Positions 49,467 through 59,012 are shown, numbered from the stretch's first letter. The stretch is DNA of 64,000 nucleotides from Hydrogenoanaerobacterium saccharovorans (GCF_003814745.1 NZ_RKRD01000002.1:1-64000); one strand, 5' to 3'. The notes: generated by a model not told the origin, from the sequence alone. A program made the numbers and translations.

Positions 49467-50336
49467 CTACCAGCTTAGCTTTTCACCTGTAAGCTTTTCC
49501 ATAATATCTGAAAGATCCTGCTTGCTGAAAAACTCTATTTCGAGTTTCCCTTTATCTTTTTTTTGTTTAATTTTAACTTTTCTTCCAATCTCCTGGGTTG
49601 CAGCAAGTTCCAGTTCCTCGTAAAATGTGTCACGAATCAAAGGTTTTGCTTTTTGTTCGGAGGCTTGTTTGCTCAATTTTTGCGCATTTACAAGTCTTTC
49701 TACATCTCGAACGGTAAGATGCTGTTTTACAATGCGTTCTGCCATCTCTACAATTTCTTTTTTGCTCTCTAACGCAAGCATTGCACGTGCGTGCCCTACC
49801 GATAATTCATCACGGCGCACCATTTCAATCACTTTTTGCGGCAAATTCAGCAAACGCAGCGCATTTGCAATCACTGGGCGTGATTTTCCTACACTTTTTG
49901 CGATCTGCTCCTGCGTCATATTGTATTGGTCTGCCAACGCTTTATACCCTAACGATTCTTCAATCGCGTTTAAATCTTCACGCTGCAAGTTCTCAATAAG
50001 GGCTATCTCCATTGTCTCCATATCGTCCAGTTCGCGTATTACAACCGGTACCTCAGAGAGCCCCGCCATACGTGCCGCTCGCCAGCGCCGCTCGCCTGCA
50101 ATCAGCTGATACGTGCCCGCAGGCATTGGGCGCACCAAAAGTGGCTGAATTACACCGTGTTCGCGGATAGAATCGGCTAAATCTGCCAGTGCAGCCTCAT
50201 CAAAATCTCTGCGAGGCTGCCCCTTGTTTGGTTCAATTTCGGAGATGCGCAGCGTCAGCACATTGGTACTGGTGGTGTTATTATCTACAAATAAAGCGTC
50301 AAGCCCTTTGCCCAAACCGCCTTTTCTTCCTGCCAA
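49467..50336 (-). CDS. parB: Chromosome partitioning protein ParB (Spo0J)
   Basis: The product is 289 aa. Start is TTG 50336 with AAAGGAGG 8 nt upstream. N-terminal GGLGKGLDALF, the CTP-binding ParB/Srx domain (GERRWRAARMAGLSEVPVVIREL, ENLQREDLNAIEE), a HTH (EQIAKSVGKSRPVIANALRLLNLP) and a dimerisation tail. It binds the parS sites, spreads as a CTP clamp and loads SMC. It is translated right after parA (15-bp gap). Confidence 0.95.
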   Translation of the reverse strand: MAGRKGGLGKGLDALFVDNNTTSTNVLTLRISEIEPNKGQPRRDFDEAALADLADSIREHGVIQPLLVRPMPAGTYQLIAGERRWRAARMAGLSEVPVVIRELDDMETMEIALIENLQREDLNAIEESLGYKALADQYNMTQEQIAKSVGKSRPVIANALRLLNLPQKVIEMVRRDELSVGHARAMLALESKKEIVEMAERIVKQHLTVRDVERLVNAQKLSKQASEQKAKPLIRDTFYEELELAATQEIGRKVKIKQKKDKGKLEIEFFSKQDLSDIMEKLTGEKLSW

Positions 50337-50351
50337 GGCAGCTGCCTCCTT

Positions 50352-51116
50352 TTATTTATTTTTGTTTATTATTTCTTTTGCAAGCTCTTCGTATGCCTGA
50401 GAGCCTTTGGAGGTACGGTCAAAATACACCACAGGTTGTCCAAAACTCGGTGCTTCCGAAAGCCTTACGTTACGCGGAATCACGCTTTTGTACACCTTTT
50501 GGGGAAAATATTTTTTTACTTCCTCCACTACTTGTATAGTTAGATTGAGCCGTGCATCGTACATGGTAAGAAGTACACCTTCTATTTCAATTTGCGGGTT
50601 ATAGAGGCGTTTCACGCTGCGCACAGTAGACATAAGCTGCGAAAGACCTTCCAACGCATAATATTCGCATTGAATCGGTACAATCAGCGTGTCGCATGCG
50701 GTTAATGCATTCAGCGTAATCAGTCCTAAAGAGGGTGGGCAGTCTATAAATATAAAATCATAGTTCGGTTTTATACTTATTAATGCATTTTTTAAACGGT
50801 TGGCACGGTTTTCCAAATCGACCAGCTCAATTTCTGCGGCTGCAAGGTCAATATTCGATGGCAGCACGTCTACATTTTGAAAAGCAGACTTGACAACAAC
50901 ATCTTGCACCTTAGCATCGCCGATGAGCAGTTCATAAGTCGATTTTTTTACCTCGCGCTTATTTACACCAAGCCCACTGGTGGTATTGCCTTGCGGGTCA
51001 ATGTCAACCAAAAGCACTTTTTTGCCAAACAAGCCAATCCACGCCGCCACATTGACAGCCGAGGTTGTTTTGCCAACGCCGCCCTTTTGGTTTGCCATTG
51101 CTATAATCTTTCCCAT
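50352..51116 (-). CDS. parA: Chromosome partitioning ATPase ParA (Soj)
   Basis: The product is 254 aa. Deviant Walker A NQKGGVGKTTSAVN (residues 8-21), VDIDPQGNTTSGLG, FIFIDCPPSLGLITLNAL and the C-terminal PRNVRLSEAPSFGQPVVYFD are typical of Soj. It acts with ParB in origin segregation and, in Bacillus, in control of DnaA. ATG behind AAGAGGT; promoter at 51159-51186. Confidence 0.95.
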   Translation of the reverse strand: MGKIIAMANQKGGVGKTTSAVNVAAWIGLFGKKVLLVDIDPQGNTTSGLGVNKREVKKSTYELLIGDAKVQDVVVKSAFQNVDVLPSNIDLAAAEIELVDLENRANRLKNALISIKPNYDFIFIDCPPSLGLITLNALTACDTLIVPIQCEYYALEGLSQLMSTVRSVKRLYNPQIEIEGVLLTMYDARLNLTIQVVEEVKKYFPQKVYKSVIPRNVRLSEAPSFGQPVVYFDRTSKGSQAYEELAKEIINKNK

Positions 51117-51158
51117 TTTTATACCTCTTAACTCAATATTACTATCCTATACCTTTTG

Positions 51159-51186
51159 ATTATAACACAATTACAAGATATTTCAA
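51159..51186 (-). promoter_or_regulatory. parAB promoter
   Basis: Minus strand TTGAAA (51181-51186), 16 bp, TATAAT (51159-51164). Confidence 0.6.
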
Positions 51187-51227
51187 CGTTTTCTGTGATA
51201 CTAACCATATCTTAAATAAACAGCAAA

Positions 51228-51243
51228 TGTTTCACGTGAAACA
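51228..51243. promoter_or_regulatory. parS site
   Basis: TGTTTCACGTGAAACA, the perfect 16-bp ParB-binding palindrome, in the gap between noc and parA. Confidence 0.95.
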
Positions 51244-51311
51244 TTTTATAGTAACCTGCTGCTCCCACCATTTTATATTGCATAAAAGGTGTAGTTTTAT
51301 CTTATAAGAAC

Positions 51312-51346
51312 GCCAAGAAGCCACCCTCTTCGGGTGGCTTCTTGGC
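51312..51346. terminator. Hairpin after noc
   Basis: A stem of about 15 bp (GCCAAGAAGCCACCC / GGGTGGCTTCTTGGC) 19 bp after the noc stop; the U-tract is poor. Confidence 0.6.
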
Positions 51347-51364
51347 AATCAGCTAGGGGAACAT

Positions 51365-52180
51365 CTATATACTAACCTTAAAAAGGGTAGTGTTGTTTTC
51401 ACGGCGATGCTGCTGTTGATAAACGGATGCCTTTGGTATTTTAACCGTATACTCAATATAATCGTTATGCTCGTTTTGGTCGACCTCTGCATTAATACCT
51501 GCTTGTTTCATTGTATTGACAGCGCGGTCAATTGTATTGAGAAAAATACGCAAATCTTTTACAATCAGTAGCCTTTTTGGCGGCGGAGGCTTGGTTTGAA
51601 GCATTTCATCAATTAATCGCTCGGTTTGTGCAACATTTAAGCTTTTACGCGTTATGGCTACAATTGCATCCATTTGACGTTCGTCGCTTTTTAGCCGCAG
51701 CAAGGCTCTTGCATGGCGCTCTGTCAACCCGTTATCGGTAATTTCTTTTTGGATTTCGGGCGCCAAACGCAGAATACGCAATTTATTTGCAAGGGTTGAC
51801 TGCGCCATCCCCAGTTTCGCCGCTGCTTCCTCCTGTGTTATCTCCCACTGAAAAATCAACTCGTAAATCCCCCGCGCTTCATCAAAAAAGTTGAGGTCTT
51901 CACGCTGAAGGTTTTCAATCAGTGCAAACACGGCAGATTGCTTATCGTCTGCATTTATAACAATGGCTTTTACTTTATCCATGCCAAGCTGTTTACATGC
52001 TCTGAGCCTTCTCTCGCCCGAAATCAGTTCGTAACGTTCGTTGGGCAGTTTACGAACCGTAATTGGCTGTAAAAGGCCGTTGTTTCGGATGCTCTCGGCA
52101 AGCTTGTCCAATTCTGTACTGTCAAATACAGTGCGGGGCTGCGCTGGGTTGGGGGTGACGCGTTCAATAGGCAGCAGCAT
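51365..52180 (-). CDS. noc: ParB paralogue of the Noc type
   Basis: The product is 271 aa from ATG 52180, which follows AAGGAG; TTG 52216 with GGGAGGTGG is an alternative adding 12 residues (MIFTKNRKGEQV). It has a ParB/Srx domain (IERVTPNPAQPRTVFD, GERRLRACKQLGMDKVKAI, ENLQREDLNFFDEARG) and a HTH (ITQEEAAAKLGMAQSTLANKLRILRL). Position between rsmG and parA is that of noc in Bacillus, where Noc prevents division over the nucleoid. Unlike Bacillus Noc, there is no N-terminal amphipathic membrane helix before the ParB domain. It could simply be a second ParB. Confidence 0.82.
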   Translation of the reverse strand: MLLPIERVTPNPAQPRTVFDSTELDKLAESIRNNGLLQPITVRKLPNERYELISGERRLRACKQLGMDKVKAIVINADDKQSAVFALIENLQREDLNFFDEARGIYELIFQWEITQEEAAAKLGMAQSTLANKLRILRLAPEIQKEITDNGLTERHARALLRLKSDERQMDAIVAITRKSLNVAQTERLIDEMLQTKPPPPKRLLIVKDLRIFLNTIDRAVNTMKQAGINAEVDQNEHNDYIEYTVKIPKASVYQQQHRRENNTTLFKVSI

Positions 52181-52374
52181 TACCTGCTCTCCTTTTCGAT
52201 TTTTAGTAAAAATCAAGGCGCCACCTCCCTACTCAACTGCCACGGCATAAGCAAAGGCTTGTCCACTCTGTTAAACTGACGGAAGGTTCAGCAGAGCTCT
52301 GAAGCCTTTGTATGTCGTCTGTAGCTATAATATACCACAGGTTTACATAAATTACCAGTATTTTACATCGCAAA

Positions 52375-52405
52375 AAGCACCAATATTCGTCAAATATCGG
52401 TGCTT
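52375..52405 (-). terminator. Terminator of mnmE-mnmG-rsmG
   Basis: AAGCACCGATATTTG ... GAATATTGGTGCTT stem and TTTTT on the minus strand. Confidence 0.8.
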
Positions 52406-52415
52406 CTATTTTATG

Positions 52416-53129
52416 TTATAATGGCGATTTTGCAATTTTGGCAGGCTGACGAGGATATTTTGTTGGAGTTTGCGATATCTTTTCGATCATTACAATTGAT
52501 CTTTTGCTTTCATCGGGCAGGATATATTTTTTTACATCGACAATTTTCCCACCGAGCTCTTTAATCGCTCTTTTCGCCTGATCCAATTCTTCATCAATGT
52601 CATATCCTTTTAAAGCCGCGAAAACTCCTCCCGTTTTTACAAAAGGCAAACAATATTCCGCAAGCTCACGCAAATTTGCTACTGCACGGGCAGTTGCAAT
52701 ATCAAAATGTTCGCGTAATTTTGCATTGCGTCCACCTTCTTCTGCACGTGCATGGATATTCACTGATTCAATACCCAATGCTTCACACAATGCATTTAAA
52801 AAATTGATACGCTTGTTCAAGCTGTCCAGCATGGTAAGGCGAATATCACCGCGAACTACTTTACAAGGCACCGACGGAAACCCTGCCCCTGTGCCCACAT
52901 CAATCAGTGATGAGTTTTGCGGTATTTGTACTGCATTTAAAAGCAGCAAGCTGTCTAAAAAATGCTTCACAGCAATCTCGTTCGGCTCGGTAATGGCTGT
53001 AAGGTTGATTTTTTGATTCCATTCAACCAAAGTGTTTGCGTACAGCTCCAGCTTGTCGAGCTGTAAATCGTCTAAATCTATGCCAAAATCCGCTGAATAT
53101 CTTTTTAGGCTATCCTTTGGTATGTTCAT
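52416..53129 (-). CDS. rsmG: 16S rRNA (guanine527-N7)-methyltransferase RsmG
   Basis: The product is 237 aa from ATG 53129 behind GGAGGG; the in-frame ATG 53147 lies before that site. SAM-binding motif SLIDVGTGAGFPSVPCKV, NKRINFLNAL, FDIATARAVANLRELAEYCLPFVKTGG and ALKG are present. It modifies G527 of 16S rRNA near the streptomycin site. It overlaps the 3' end of mnmG by 20 nt. The basic C-terminus (KYPRQPAKIAKSPL) is usual. Confidence 0.95.
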   Translation of the reverse strand: MNIPKDSLKRYSADFGIDLDDLQLDKLELYANTLVEWNQKINLTAITEPNEIAVKHFLDSLLLLNAVQIPQNSSLIDVGTGAGFPSVPCKVVRGDIRLTMLDSLNKRINFLNALCEALGIESVNIHARAEEGGRNAKLREHFDIATARAVANLRELAEYCLPFVKTGGVFAALKGYDIDEELDQAKRAIKELGGKIVDVKKYILPDESKRSIVMIEKISQTPTKYPRQPAKIAKSPL

Positions 53130-55011
53130 CTGTCTTTCTCCCTCCATGCTGTTCCAGATAAATGAGCAAAACCGATATGTCCGCAGGGCTTACGCCCGAG
53201 ATGCGCGATGCCTGACCCACATTGATTGGCTGTACTTTTTCCAGCTTTTCGCGCGCCTCCAGCCGCAGGCCTGCAATTGTTTTGTAGTTGATGTCATGCG
53301 GCAGCGGTTTGCACTCCAATCGGCGCATCTCCTCTACCTGAGCCAACTGTTTTTTAATGTATCCTGCATATTTTATCTCAACTTCTGCTTGCTCCACCAC
53401 ATCTGCCCCCAATAAGGGGCGTTCTTTGTCAAACGGCGTGAGGTCGCTGTAGGTTATCTGGGGGCGGCGGATAAGGTCTGCAAGACGCACCCCGCTGATT
53501 ACCTCCGCTGTTTCACGTGAAACAAGCATTTCATTCAGTTGTTGGCTTGGCGGGATGACGGTTGCCTCCAAGCGTTTAATTTCGTTATCCTTTTGCTCTT
53601 GTTTACGCAAAAAACGCTGATAGCGTTGTTCCGAAATCAACCCCACTTCGTGCCCAACCGGGGTAAGGCGAATGTCCGCATTATCCTGCCTTAAAATAAG
53701 GCGGTACTCTGAACGAGAGGTCATCATGCGGTACGGGTCGGAACATCCTTTGGTAACAAGGTCGTCCACCAATGTACCGATATAAGAACTGGCTCGGTCC
53801 AAAATCAGCGGAGGCTGCCCCCGCAACTTGCGAACCGCATTAATAGCTGCATACAAGCCTTGTGCCGCTGCCTCTTCGTAACCCGATGTACCGTTAAACT
53901 GGCCTGCACCATACAAGCCATTTATTTTTATAAACTCCAAAGTAGGGCGTAAATCCAACGGATTACAGCAATCGTATTCGATTGCATAGGCAGTACGCAT
54001 TACTTTTAGGTTTTCAAACCCTTTTACGGTGCGGTAAAATGCAATTTGCACTTCCTCCGGCAAGCTGCTGCTCATCCCCTGCAAATACATTTCGTCGGTA
54101 TCCATCCCCATGGGTTCAACAAATATTTGGTGGCGCGGCTTATCGGCAAAGCGCATGACTTTATCTTCAAGGCTGGGGCAGTAACGCGGGCCAATTCCTT
54201 CGATTTTACCGCTGTACATGGGCGAACGGTGAATATTTTCACGGATTGTCTGATGCGTGTTTTCGTTGGTATAAGCAATATGGCAAACTGTTTTATTGTG
54301 CAGAGGTTCTGTCGTTTCAAAAGAGAATGGGGTGATGGGGTCGTCCCCCTCTTGCACCTCAAGCTGAGCAAAATCGATGCTGCGGCGGTGAACACGGGCA
54401 GGCGTACCGGTTTTAAAACGGCGCAAATTTACACCTAATTTTTTTAAATTTTGAGATAATTTGTTTGCTGCATGGGTGCCGTCCGGCCCGCTTTCATACG
54501 AAACATCCCCTACATGTATTACACCCTTGAGGTAAGTACCTGTACACAATATGGCAGCGCGCACTTTATAGACTGCCTCCAGCGAGGTTACCACTTCGCA
54601 GATATTCCCGTTGCCGTCATCGCGGATATCTACAATTTCTGCCTGTTTGATATCGAGGTTTTCTTGTGCCTCCAATATTTTTTTCATCAGCCCGTGATAC
54701 GCCTGACGGTCGATTTGGTTGCGCAGGCTATGCACCGCAGGGCCTTTGCCGCGGTTGAGCATACGGCTTTGAATCATTGTTTTATCCGCCGCTTTACCCA
54801 TCTCTCCGCCCAGTGCGTCAATCTCACGCACAAGGTGCCCTTTTGCAGTACCGCCAATGGACGGATTGCAGGGCATGTTTGCAATCCCATCCAATGTAAT
54901 TGTAAATAAAATTGTTTTCATGCCCAGCCGTGCCGATGCGAGGGCAGCTTCTACACCTGCATGCCCCGCACCAATCACTGCTATATCATAGCTGTCTGCA
55001 AAATATTCCAA
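53110..55011 (-). CDS. mnmG: tRNA uridine-5-carboxymethylaminomethyl modification enzyme MnmG
   Basis: The product is 633 aa from TTG 55011, with GGGGGAG 6 nt upstream; the longer frame to 55110 would overlap mnmE and has no site. FAD Rossmann motif VIGAGHAGVEAALASARLG, NMPCNPSIGGTAKGHLVREIDALGG, YCPSLEDKVMRF, GLYGAGQFNGTSGYEEAAAQG and the C-terminal helical domain (RISGVSPADISVLLIYLEQ). With MnmE it modifies U34 of several tRNAs. A parS site lies within its coding sequence (53509-53524). Confidence 0.96.
   Translation of the reverse strand: MEYFADSYDIAVIGAGHAGVEAALASARLGMKTILFTITLDGIANMPCNPSIGGTAKGHLVREIDALGGEMGKAADKTMIQSRMLNRGKGPAVHSLRNQIDRQAYHGLMKKILEAQENLDIKQAEIVDIRDDGNGNICEVVTSLEAVYKVRAAILCTGTYLKGVIHVGDVSYESGPDGTHAANKLSQNLKKLGVNLRRFKTGTPARVHRRSIDFAQLEVQEGDDPITPFSFETTEPLHNKTVCHIAYTNENTHQTIRENIHRSPMYSGKIEGIGPRYCPSLEDKVMRFADKPRHQIFVEPMGMDTDEMYLQGMSSSLPEEVQIAFYRTVKGFENLKVMRTAYAIEYDCCNPLDLRPTLEFIKINGLYGAGQFNGTSGYEEAAAQGLYAAINAVRKLRGQPPLILDRASSYIGTLVDDLVTKGCSDPYRMMTSRSEYRLILRQDNADIRLTPVGHEVGLISEQRYQRFLRKQEQKDNEIKRLEATVIPPSQQLNEMLVSRETAEVISGVRLADLIRRPQITYSDLTPFDKERPLLGADVVEQAEVEIKYAGYIKKQLAQVEEMRRLECKPLPHDINYKTIAGLRLEAREKLEKVQPINVGQASRISGVSPADISVLLIYLEQHGGRKTDEHTKG
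53509..53524. promoter_or_regulatory. parS site inside mnmG
   Basis: A second perfect TGTTTCACGTGAAACA, within mnmG, about 7 kb left of dnaA. It encodes part of a VSRETAE stretch. Confidence 0.95.
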
Positions 55012-55094
55012 TTCTATCTCCCCCTGTATTCGAATACAGTTATTTATCAAAATAATGTACCTGTGCCAAAGTTTTACTATAAACAGATGCCAAA

Positions 55095-56468
55095 CTACTT
55101 GCCGACACAAAAATTACTGAAAACCTCATTTACCACCGCTTCGCTGGCACGCTCTCCCGTCAGTTCCAGCAAAGCAGCAATTGCATCGTCGATGCAGACA
55201 TTGACTGCATCAAAAGTAAAACAACTGTTGAGGGCATCCAACGCCTCATCAACCGATGTTTTCGCCCTTTGTGCACAGCAGCGTTGGCGCTCGTTTGCAA
55301 TGATGGCGGAGCTTGAATCAAAATGGAAAAGCCCAAGCACATCCGTTATTGTTTTTGCAAGCACGTCCACTCCTTGCCCGCTTTGTGCAGACGTATATAC
55401 CGTATGGCTGATATTTTGCTTGATAAAATCCGCATCGATTTTGCGCTCTAAATCGGACTTATTGATGATTGCAATCGCGGGACGGTTTTTCATCGATTCT
55501 ATCAAGCGCATGTCTTCTTGAGATAGTTTTTCCGAACTATCAAAAACAGCGAGTATCAGCCCTGCCGTTTCAAGCTTTTTACGTGCAAGTTCTACGCCTA
55601 CACTTTCAACCACGTCATCCGTTTCTCTAAGGCCTGCTGTATCGGCAAGGCGCAAAACGGCACCGCCTACGTTCACCGTATCTTCCACAATATCACGCGT
55701 AGTACCCGGAATATCGGTGACAATGCTGCGCTGAAAACCCGCAAGCAGGTTCATCAGCGTGGATTTGCCAACATTTGGCCGCCCTACGATGGCAGTTTCA
55801 ACCCCTTCTTTGATAACCCTGCCCACATCAAACGTAGACAGCAGCTGCGCAAGCTGCATCTTCGCCGATTGCAATGATGTTAGAATTTCGGTATCCGTTA
55901 TTTCGGGGATTTCTTCATCGGGATAATCTACCCAAGCGGATAGATGCGCAGCTATTTCGAGCAAACCTTTTGTGATGCCCGCAATTTTACGGAACAACAC
56001 GCCGTCGCGTGTGGATAGTGCCGACCGAGCCGCCTGTTCCCCTTGTGCCGATATCAAATCCATTACGGCTTCGGCTTGTGTCAGGCTTAATTTACCGTTT
56101 AAAAATGCTCGTTTAGTAAATTCGCCTGCCTCGGCAAGCACTGCACCCGCGTTTAACACAGCACGAAGTACACGCTGCACCAAATACAAGCCACCATGGC
56201 ACGAAAGTTCTACCACATCTTCGCCCGTATAGCTGCGCGGAGAAATAAACACCGTCGCAACCGCATCGTCGATATCCCCTTCTTGGTCAAATACACGCCC
56301 ATACAGAGCAGTGTAGCCAGAAACCGTACAGATTTCTCGGCTGCTCACCGGAGCAAACACCTTTGATGCGATTTGCCGCGCTTGATTACCCGAAATGCGA
56401 ATTACACCGATGCCGCCGACAGCAAGCGGTGTAGAAATGGCAGCAATGGTTGTAGCTTTCAACGACAT
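55095..56468 (-). CDS. mnmE: tRNA modification GTPase MnmE
   Basis: The product is 457 aa. The N-terminal folate-binding domain starts TIAAISTPLAVGGIGVIRISG; the helical domain holds the G domain with GRPNVGKST, DIPGTTRD, DTAGLRETDD and NKSD; the C-terminal CVGK carries the conserved Cys. It works with MnmG on U34. ATG behind AAGGAG. It heads mnmE-mnmG-rsmG, separated from jag by a terminator. Confidence 0.97.
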   Translation of the reverse strand: MSLKATTIAAISTPLAVGGIGVIRISGNQARQIASKVFAPVSSREICTVSGYTALYGRVFDQEGDIDDAVATVFISPRSYTGEDVVELSCHGGLYLVQRVLRAVLNAGAVLAEAGEFTKRAFLNGKLSLTQAEAVMDLISAQGEQAARSALSTRDGVLFRKIAGITKGLLEIAAHLSAWVDYPDEEIPEITDTEILTSLQSAKMQLAQLLSTFDVGRVIKEGVETAIVGRPNVGKSTLMNLLAGFQRSIVTDIPGTTRDIVEDTVNVGGAVLRLADTAGLRETDDVVESVGVELARKKLETAGLILAVFDSSEKLSQEDMRLIESMKNRPAIAIINKSDLERKIDADFIKQNISHTVYTSAQSGQGVDVLAKTITDVLGLFHFDSSSAIIANERQRCCAQRAKTSVDEALDALNSCFTFDAVNVCIDDAIAALLELTGERASEAVVNEVFSNFCVGK

Positions 56469-56614
56469 AACTTTTCTCCTTATTACATATACTAGCAGTA
56501 TTATTCGGTGCGTTTTATCCTGTTTTAAGGCAATATTGAGTATCTTTGCGGTTACATTTTCTCAATATCTCACCTTATCCTTAATTACACCAATGGTTTA
56601 CCGTAGTCTAAAAA

Positions 56615-56646
56615 GGAGGTTTCAAACAAGTTTGTTTGAAACCTCC
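56615..56646 (-). terminator. Terminator of the rpmH-to-jag operon
   Basis: A perfect stem of about 14 bp (GGAGGTTTCAAACA and complement) followed by TTTTT on the minus strand, 9 bp after the jag stop. Confidence 0.85.
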
Positions 56647-56654
56647 CAAGCTGT

Positions 56655-57662
56655 TTAATCAATATCAATTTTTGAGTAGAGCGGCTTGTCCTGCACTTCA
56701 GCCGGAGCAACGGTTTTGGTTGCCTGGGGTTTCGGTGCAGATGGCACACGAGGCGAACCCGAACGTACCAACGGCTCCACTTCGAATTGAGAATCGTCAA
56801 TGCGCTTTTTTTCGGAGGGTGCAGTGTTGGTATTTTTACGGAACTCGTGCTGTTTTCCGCCACGATTGCCGCCTTTACCGCGATTGTAAGGGCGTTTTCC
56901 ACCGTCTCTCGGCGGATATTTTTTACGAGGTGCAGTGGAGGATATAACAACACGTCTGTTTGGCTCTTCGCCGATGGACGACGAAGTGACACCCTCTATA
57001 TTCTGTACCGTTGCGTGTATAATTCTTCTCTCATACGGGTTCATCGGCTCAAGTGTAAGGTTTCTGCCGGTTTTAACCACTTGTGCAGAAAGTTTTTTGG
57101 CGAGCTGCTCCAAAGTTTTTTCACGTTTTTCACGGTAATTACCGCTGTCGATGGTAATACGGAAGTAATCGCCCTCCAGGCGATTGGCTACCAACCCCGA
57201 AAGGTACTGCAAAGCATCCAGAGTTTCGCCTCTGCGCCCGATTAATACACCTAAACCGTCTCCGCTCAAGGTAAGCACAGCACCGTCTTGTGATGCAGTT
57301 GCTTCAATTTCAACTGCATTAAGCCCCATATCATGAAAAATTTCGTTAAGATATTTGATGGCACAATCCACTTTTTCACCGGTTGCAGGGGTTGCCGAAG
57401 CACTGGGTGCCTCGGTTCTTTTAGGCACACTCTTGGTTGCAGGTTTTGTAAAAACAGCCTTAGGCTCTGCTGGTTTTACCTCATCCGGTACCTCCATGGT
57501 AACCCGAACTTTTGCAGGAGTTACTTTTAAACCAAATAAACTGCGTTTCGGTCTTTCCAGTATTTCAAACTCCGAATTATCGCCGTTTGCACCAAGTTCT
57601 GCATAGGCACGTTCCAATGCTTCTTCTACCGTTTTTCCAACACAAATTGCTTCTCTGTTCAA
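56655..57662 (-). CDS. jag: Jag/KhpB RNA-binding protein
   Basis: The product is 335 aa, longer than the Bacillus protein (about 208). Residues 1-60 are the Jag_N domain (AICVGKTVEEALERAYAELG, LFGLKVTPAKVRV), followed by a low-complexity Pro/Ala/Lys linker, a KH domain (about 120-195; LSGDGLGVLIGRRGETLDALQYL), an R3H domain (about 200-260; NPYERRIIHATVQNIEGVTSSSIGEEPNRRVVI) and a basic, Gly/Arg-rich tail. TTG start with GGAGG. It binds RNA with KhpA and affects cell elongation in cocci; it is co-transcribed with yidC. Confidence 0.92.
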   Translation of the reverse strand: MNREAICVGKTVEEALERAYAELGANGDNSEFEILERPKRSLFGLKVTPAKVRVTMEVPDEVKPAEPKAVFTKPATKSVPKRTEAPSASATPATGEKVDCAIKYLNEIFHDMGLNAVEIEATASQDGAVLTLSGDGLGVLIGRRGETLDALQYLSGLVANRLEGDYFRITIDSGNYREKREKTLEQLAKKLSAQVVKTGRNLTLEPMNPYERRIIHATVQNIEGVTSSSIGEEPNRRVVISSTAPRKKYPPRDGGKRPYNRGKGGNRGGKQHEFRKNTNTAPSEKKRIDDSQFEVEPLVRSGSPRVPSAPKPQATKTVAPAEVQDKPLYSKIDID

Positions 57663-57759
57663 AACAGCACCTCCAATTGTTTGTGTTCTTTCGTTATTAC
57701 ATTTCGTACATTTCTAATCTAATACGCCTACAAGTATAGAGGTTTCGGCATATTCACAT

Positions 57760-58845
57760 TTATTTGAGGTCTTCATCGGTTACTTCTTTGTATTCTTCGC
57801 CGTACTTTTCAGCATCACGGCGGCGTGCCTCTGCAAGTTTTTTGCGGTTTAACTCTTTTTGAGTCATGATTTTTTCTTTTTCGATGTTCTTGTATTCTCC
57901 GCTTGCCATTTTCTTTTTCAGTTCCGCACGCTCTGCGCGTTCTGTTTCTTTGCGCTGTTCTTCTTCTGCCTTTGCTTTTTCCAGCATTTCGGCAGGATTA
58001 TACTTTTTATTTAAATACCAAGATTGAGCCATCGAAAACAGGTTGGTAAGAATCCAGTACATACCAACACCTGCAGGCACTTGGAACGCAATGACGAGCG
58101 ACATAAGCGGCATCATCAGCATCATGCTTTTGCTCATACCGTTCACAGCAGCGTTGTCTCCGCCGGTTGCTGCGGTCATTTTCATCGTAATTCTTGATAA
58201 CAAAAACGCAGTTATACCTGAAATAATCGGGATCAGCAGCAGCCACTCCAAGCGCAGGCTCGGAGTTTGGGAGAGGTCAAGCCCTAAGAAGGATTGATCA
58301 AACTTTGCAATTTTATCGGCAAAACCCTGCCCCCATTGTTGAGCAAATTCGGGGTAAGTTTCTAAAGCCTTAAAAATAAGGTTTTCAGCGCGTAAACCCA
58401 CGTTTTGTTTTACAATGGCAGAATCGGGGCCGAAAAATTTGGTTGCAAGCTCAATACCTCTTTGGATATCAGCACTGCCAAATCTTAAAATATGAGTAAG
58501 AGGTTTATAAATTACGTCAATCAAGCCGAACAGGATTGGGAACTGGATAAGAAGGGGCAAGCAGCCGCTCATGGGGTTATAGCCCTCTTTTTCGTAGAGA
58601 GCCGCCAATTCTTCCTGTTGTTTCTGCTTGTTATTTGCATATTGTTTTGTAATAGCGTCCATTTTTGGTTTAAACAACGCCATTTTAACCGAGGATTTCT
58701 GCTGCTTGATACCCATTGGCAGCAAGATCAGCTTTGTTACCAGAGTAAAAACGATGAGTGCAAGACCATAGTTATGCAGCACCTGATAACATGCCCACAT
58801 CACCCAGCCTAACGGGTAGCCGATTACGGTGTAGATAAAGTTCAT
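57760..58845 (-). CDS. yidC: Membrane protein insertase YidC
   Basis: The product is 361 aa. The core insertase has about five helices, starting MNFIYTVIGYPLGWVMW, then NYGLALIVFTLVTKLILLPMGIKQQKS, MSGCLPLLIQFPILFGLIDVIYKP and VPAGVGMYWILTNLFSMAQSW. No signal peptide with lipobox is seen at the chosen start, which follows GGAGG. The C-terminal 75 residues are a highly charged, Lys/Glu/Arg-rich tail (AKAEEEQRKETERAERAELKK) likely to bind ribosomes. It inserts membrane proteins with or without SecYEG. Confidence 0.95.
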   Translation of the reverse strand: MNFIYTVIGYPLGWVMWACYQVLHNYGLALIVFTLVTKLILLPMGIKQQKSSVKMALFKPKMDAITKQYANNKQKQQEELAALYEKEGYNPMSGCLPLLIQFPILFGLIDVIYKPLTHILRFGSADIQRGIELATKFFGPDSAIVKQNVGLRAENLIFKALETYPEFAQQWGQGFADKIAKFDQSFLGLDLSQTPSLRLEWLLLIPIISGITAFLLSRITMKMTAATGGDNAAVNGMSKSMMLMMPLMSLVIAFQVPAGVGMYWILTNLFSMAQSWYLNKKYNPAEMLEKAKAEEEQRKETERAERAELKKKMASGEYKNIEKEKIMTQKELNRKKLAEARRRDAEKYGEEYKEVTDEDLK

Positions 58846-59012
58846 CTATTCTTATCCTCCAAATCCACGCATCGGCAAGCAACACCCCACCTGCGTGGTT
58901 ATATTTACTTTTTGGCTTTTACCTGTTCGTTTTCCAATTGCACGAACAGCAACAAGATAGCCGAGGTCACGGGCGATACCCGTTGCAGACACCGAGGATG
59001 CTTTTAATGTTT

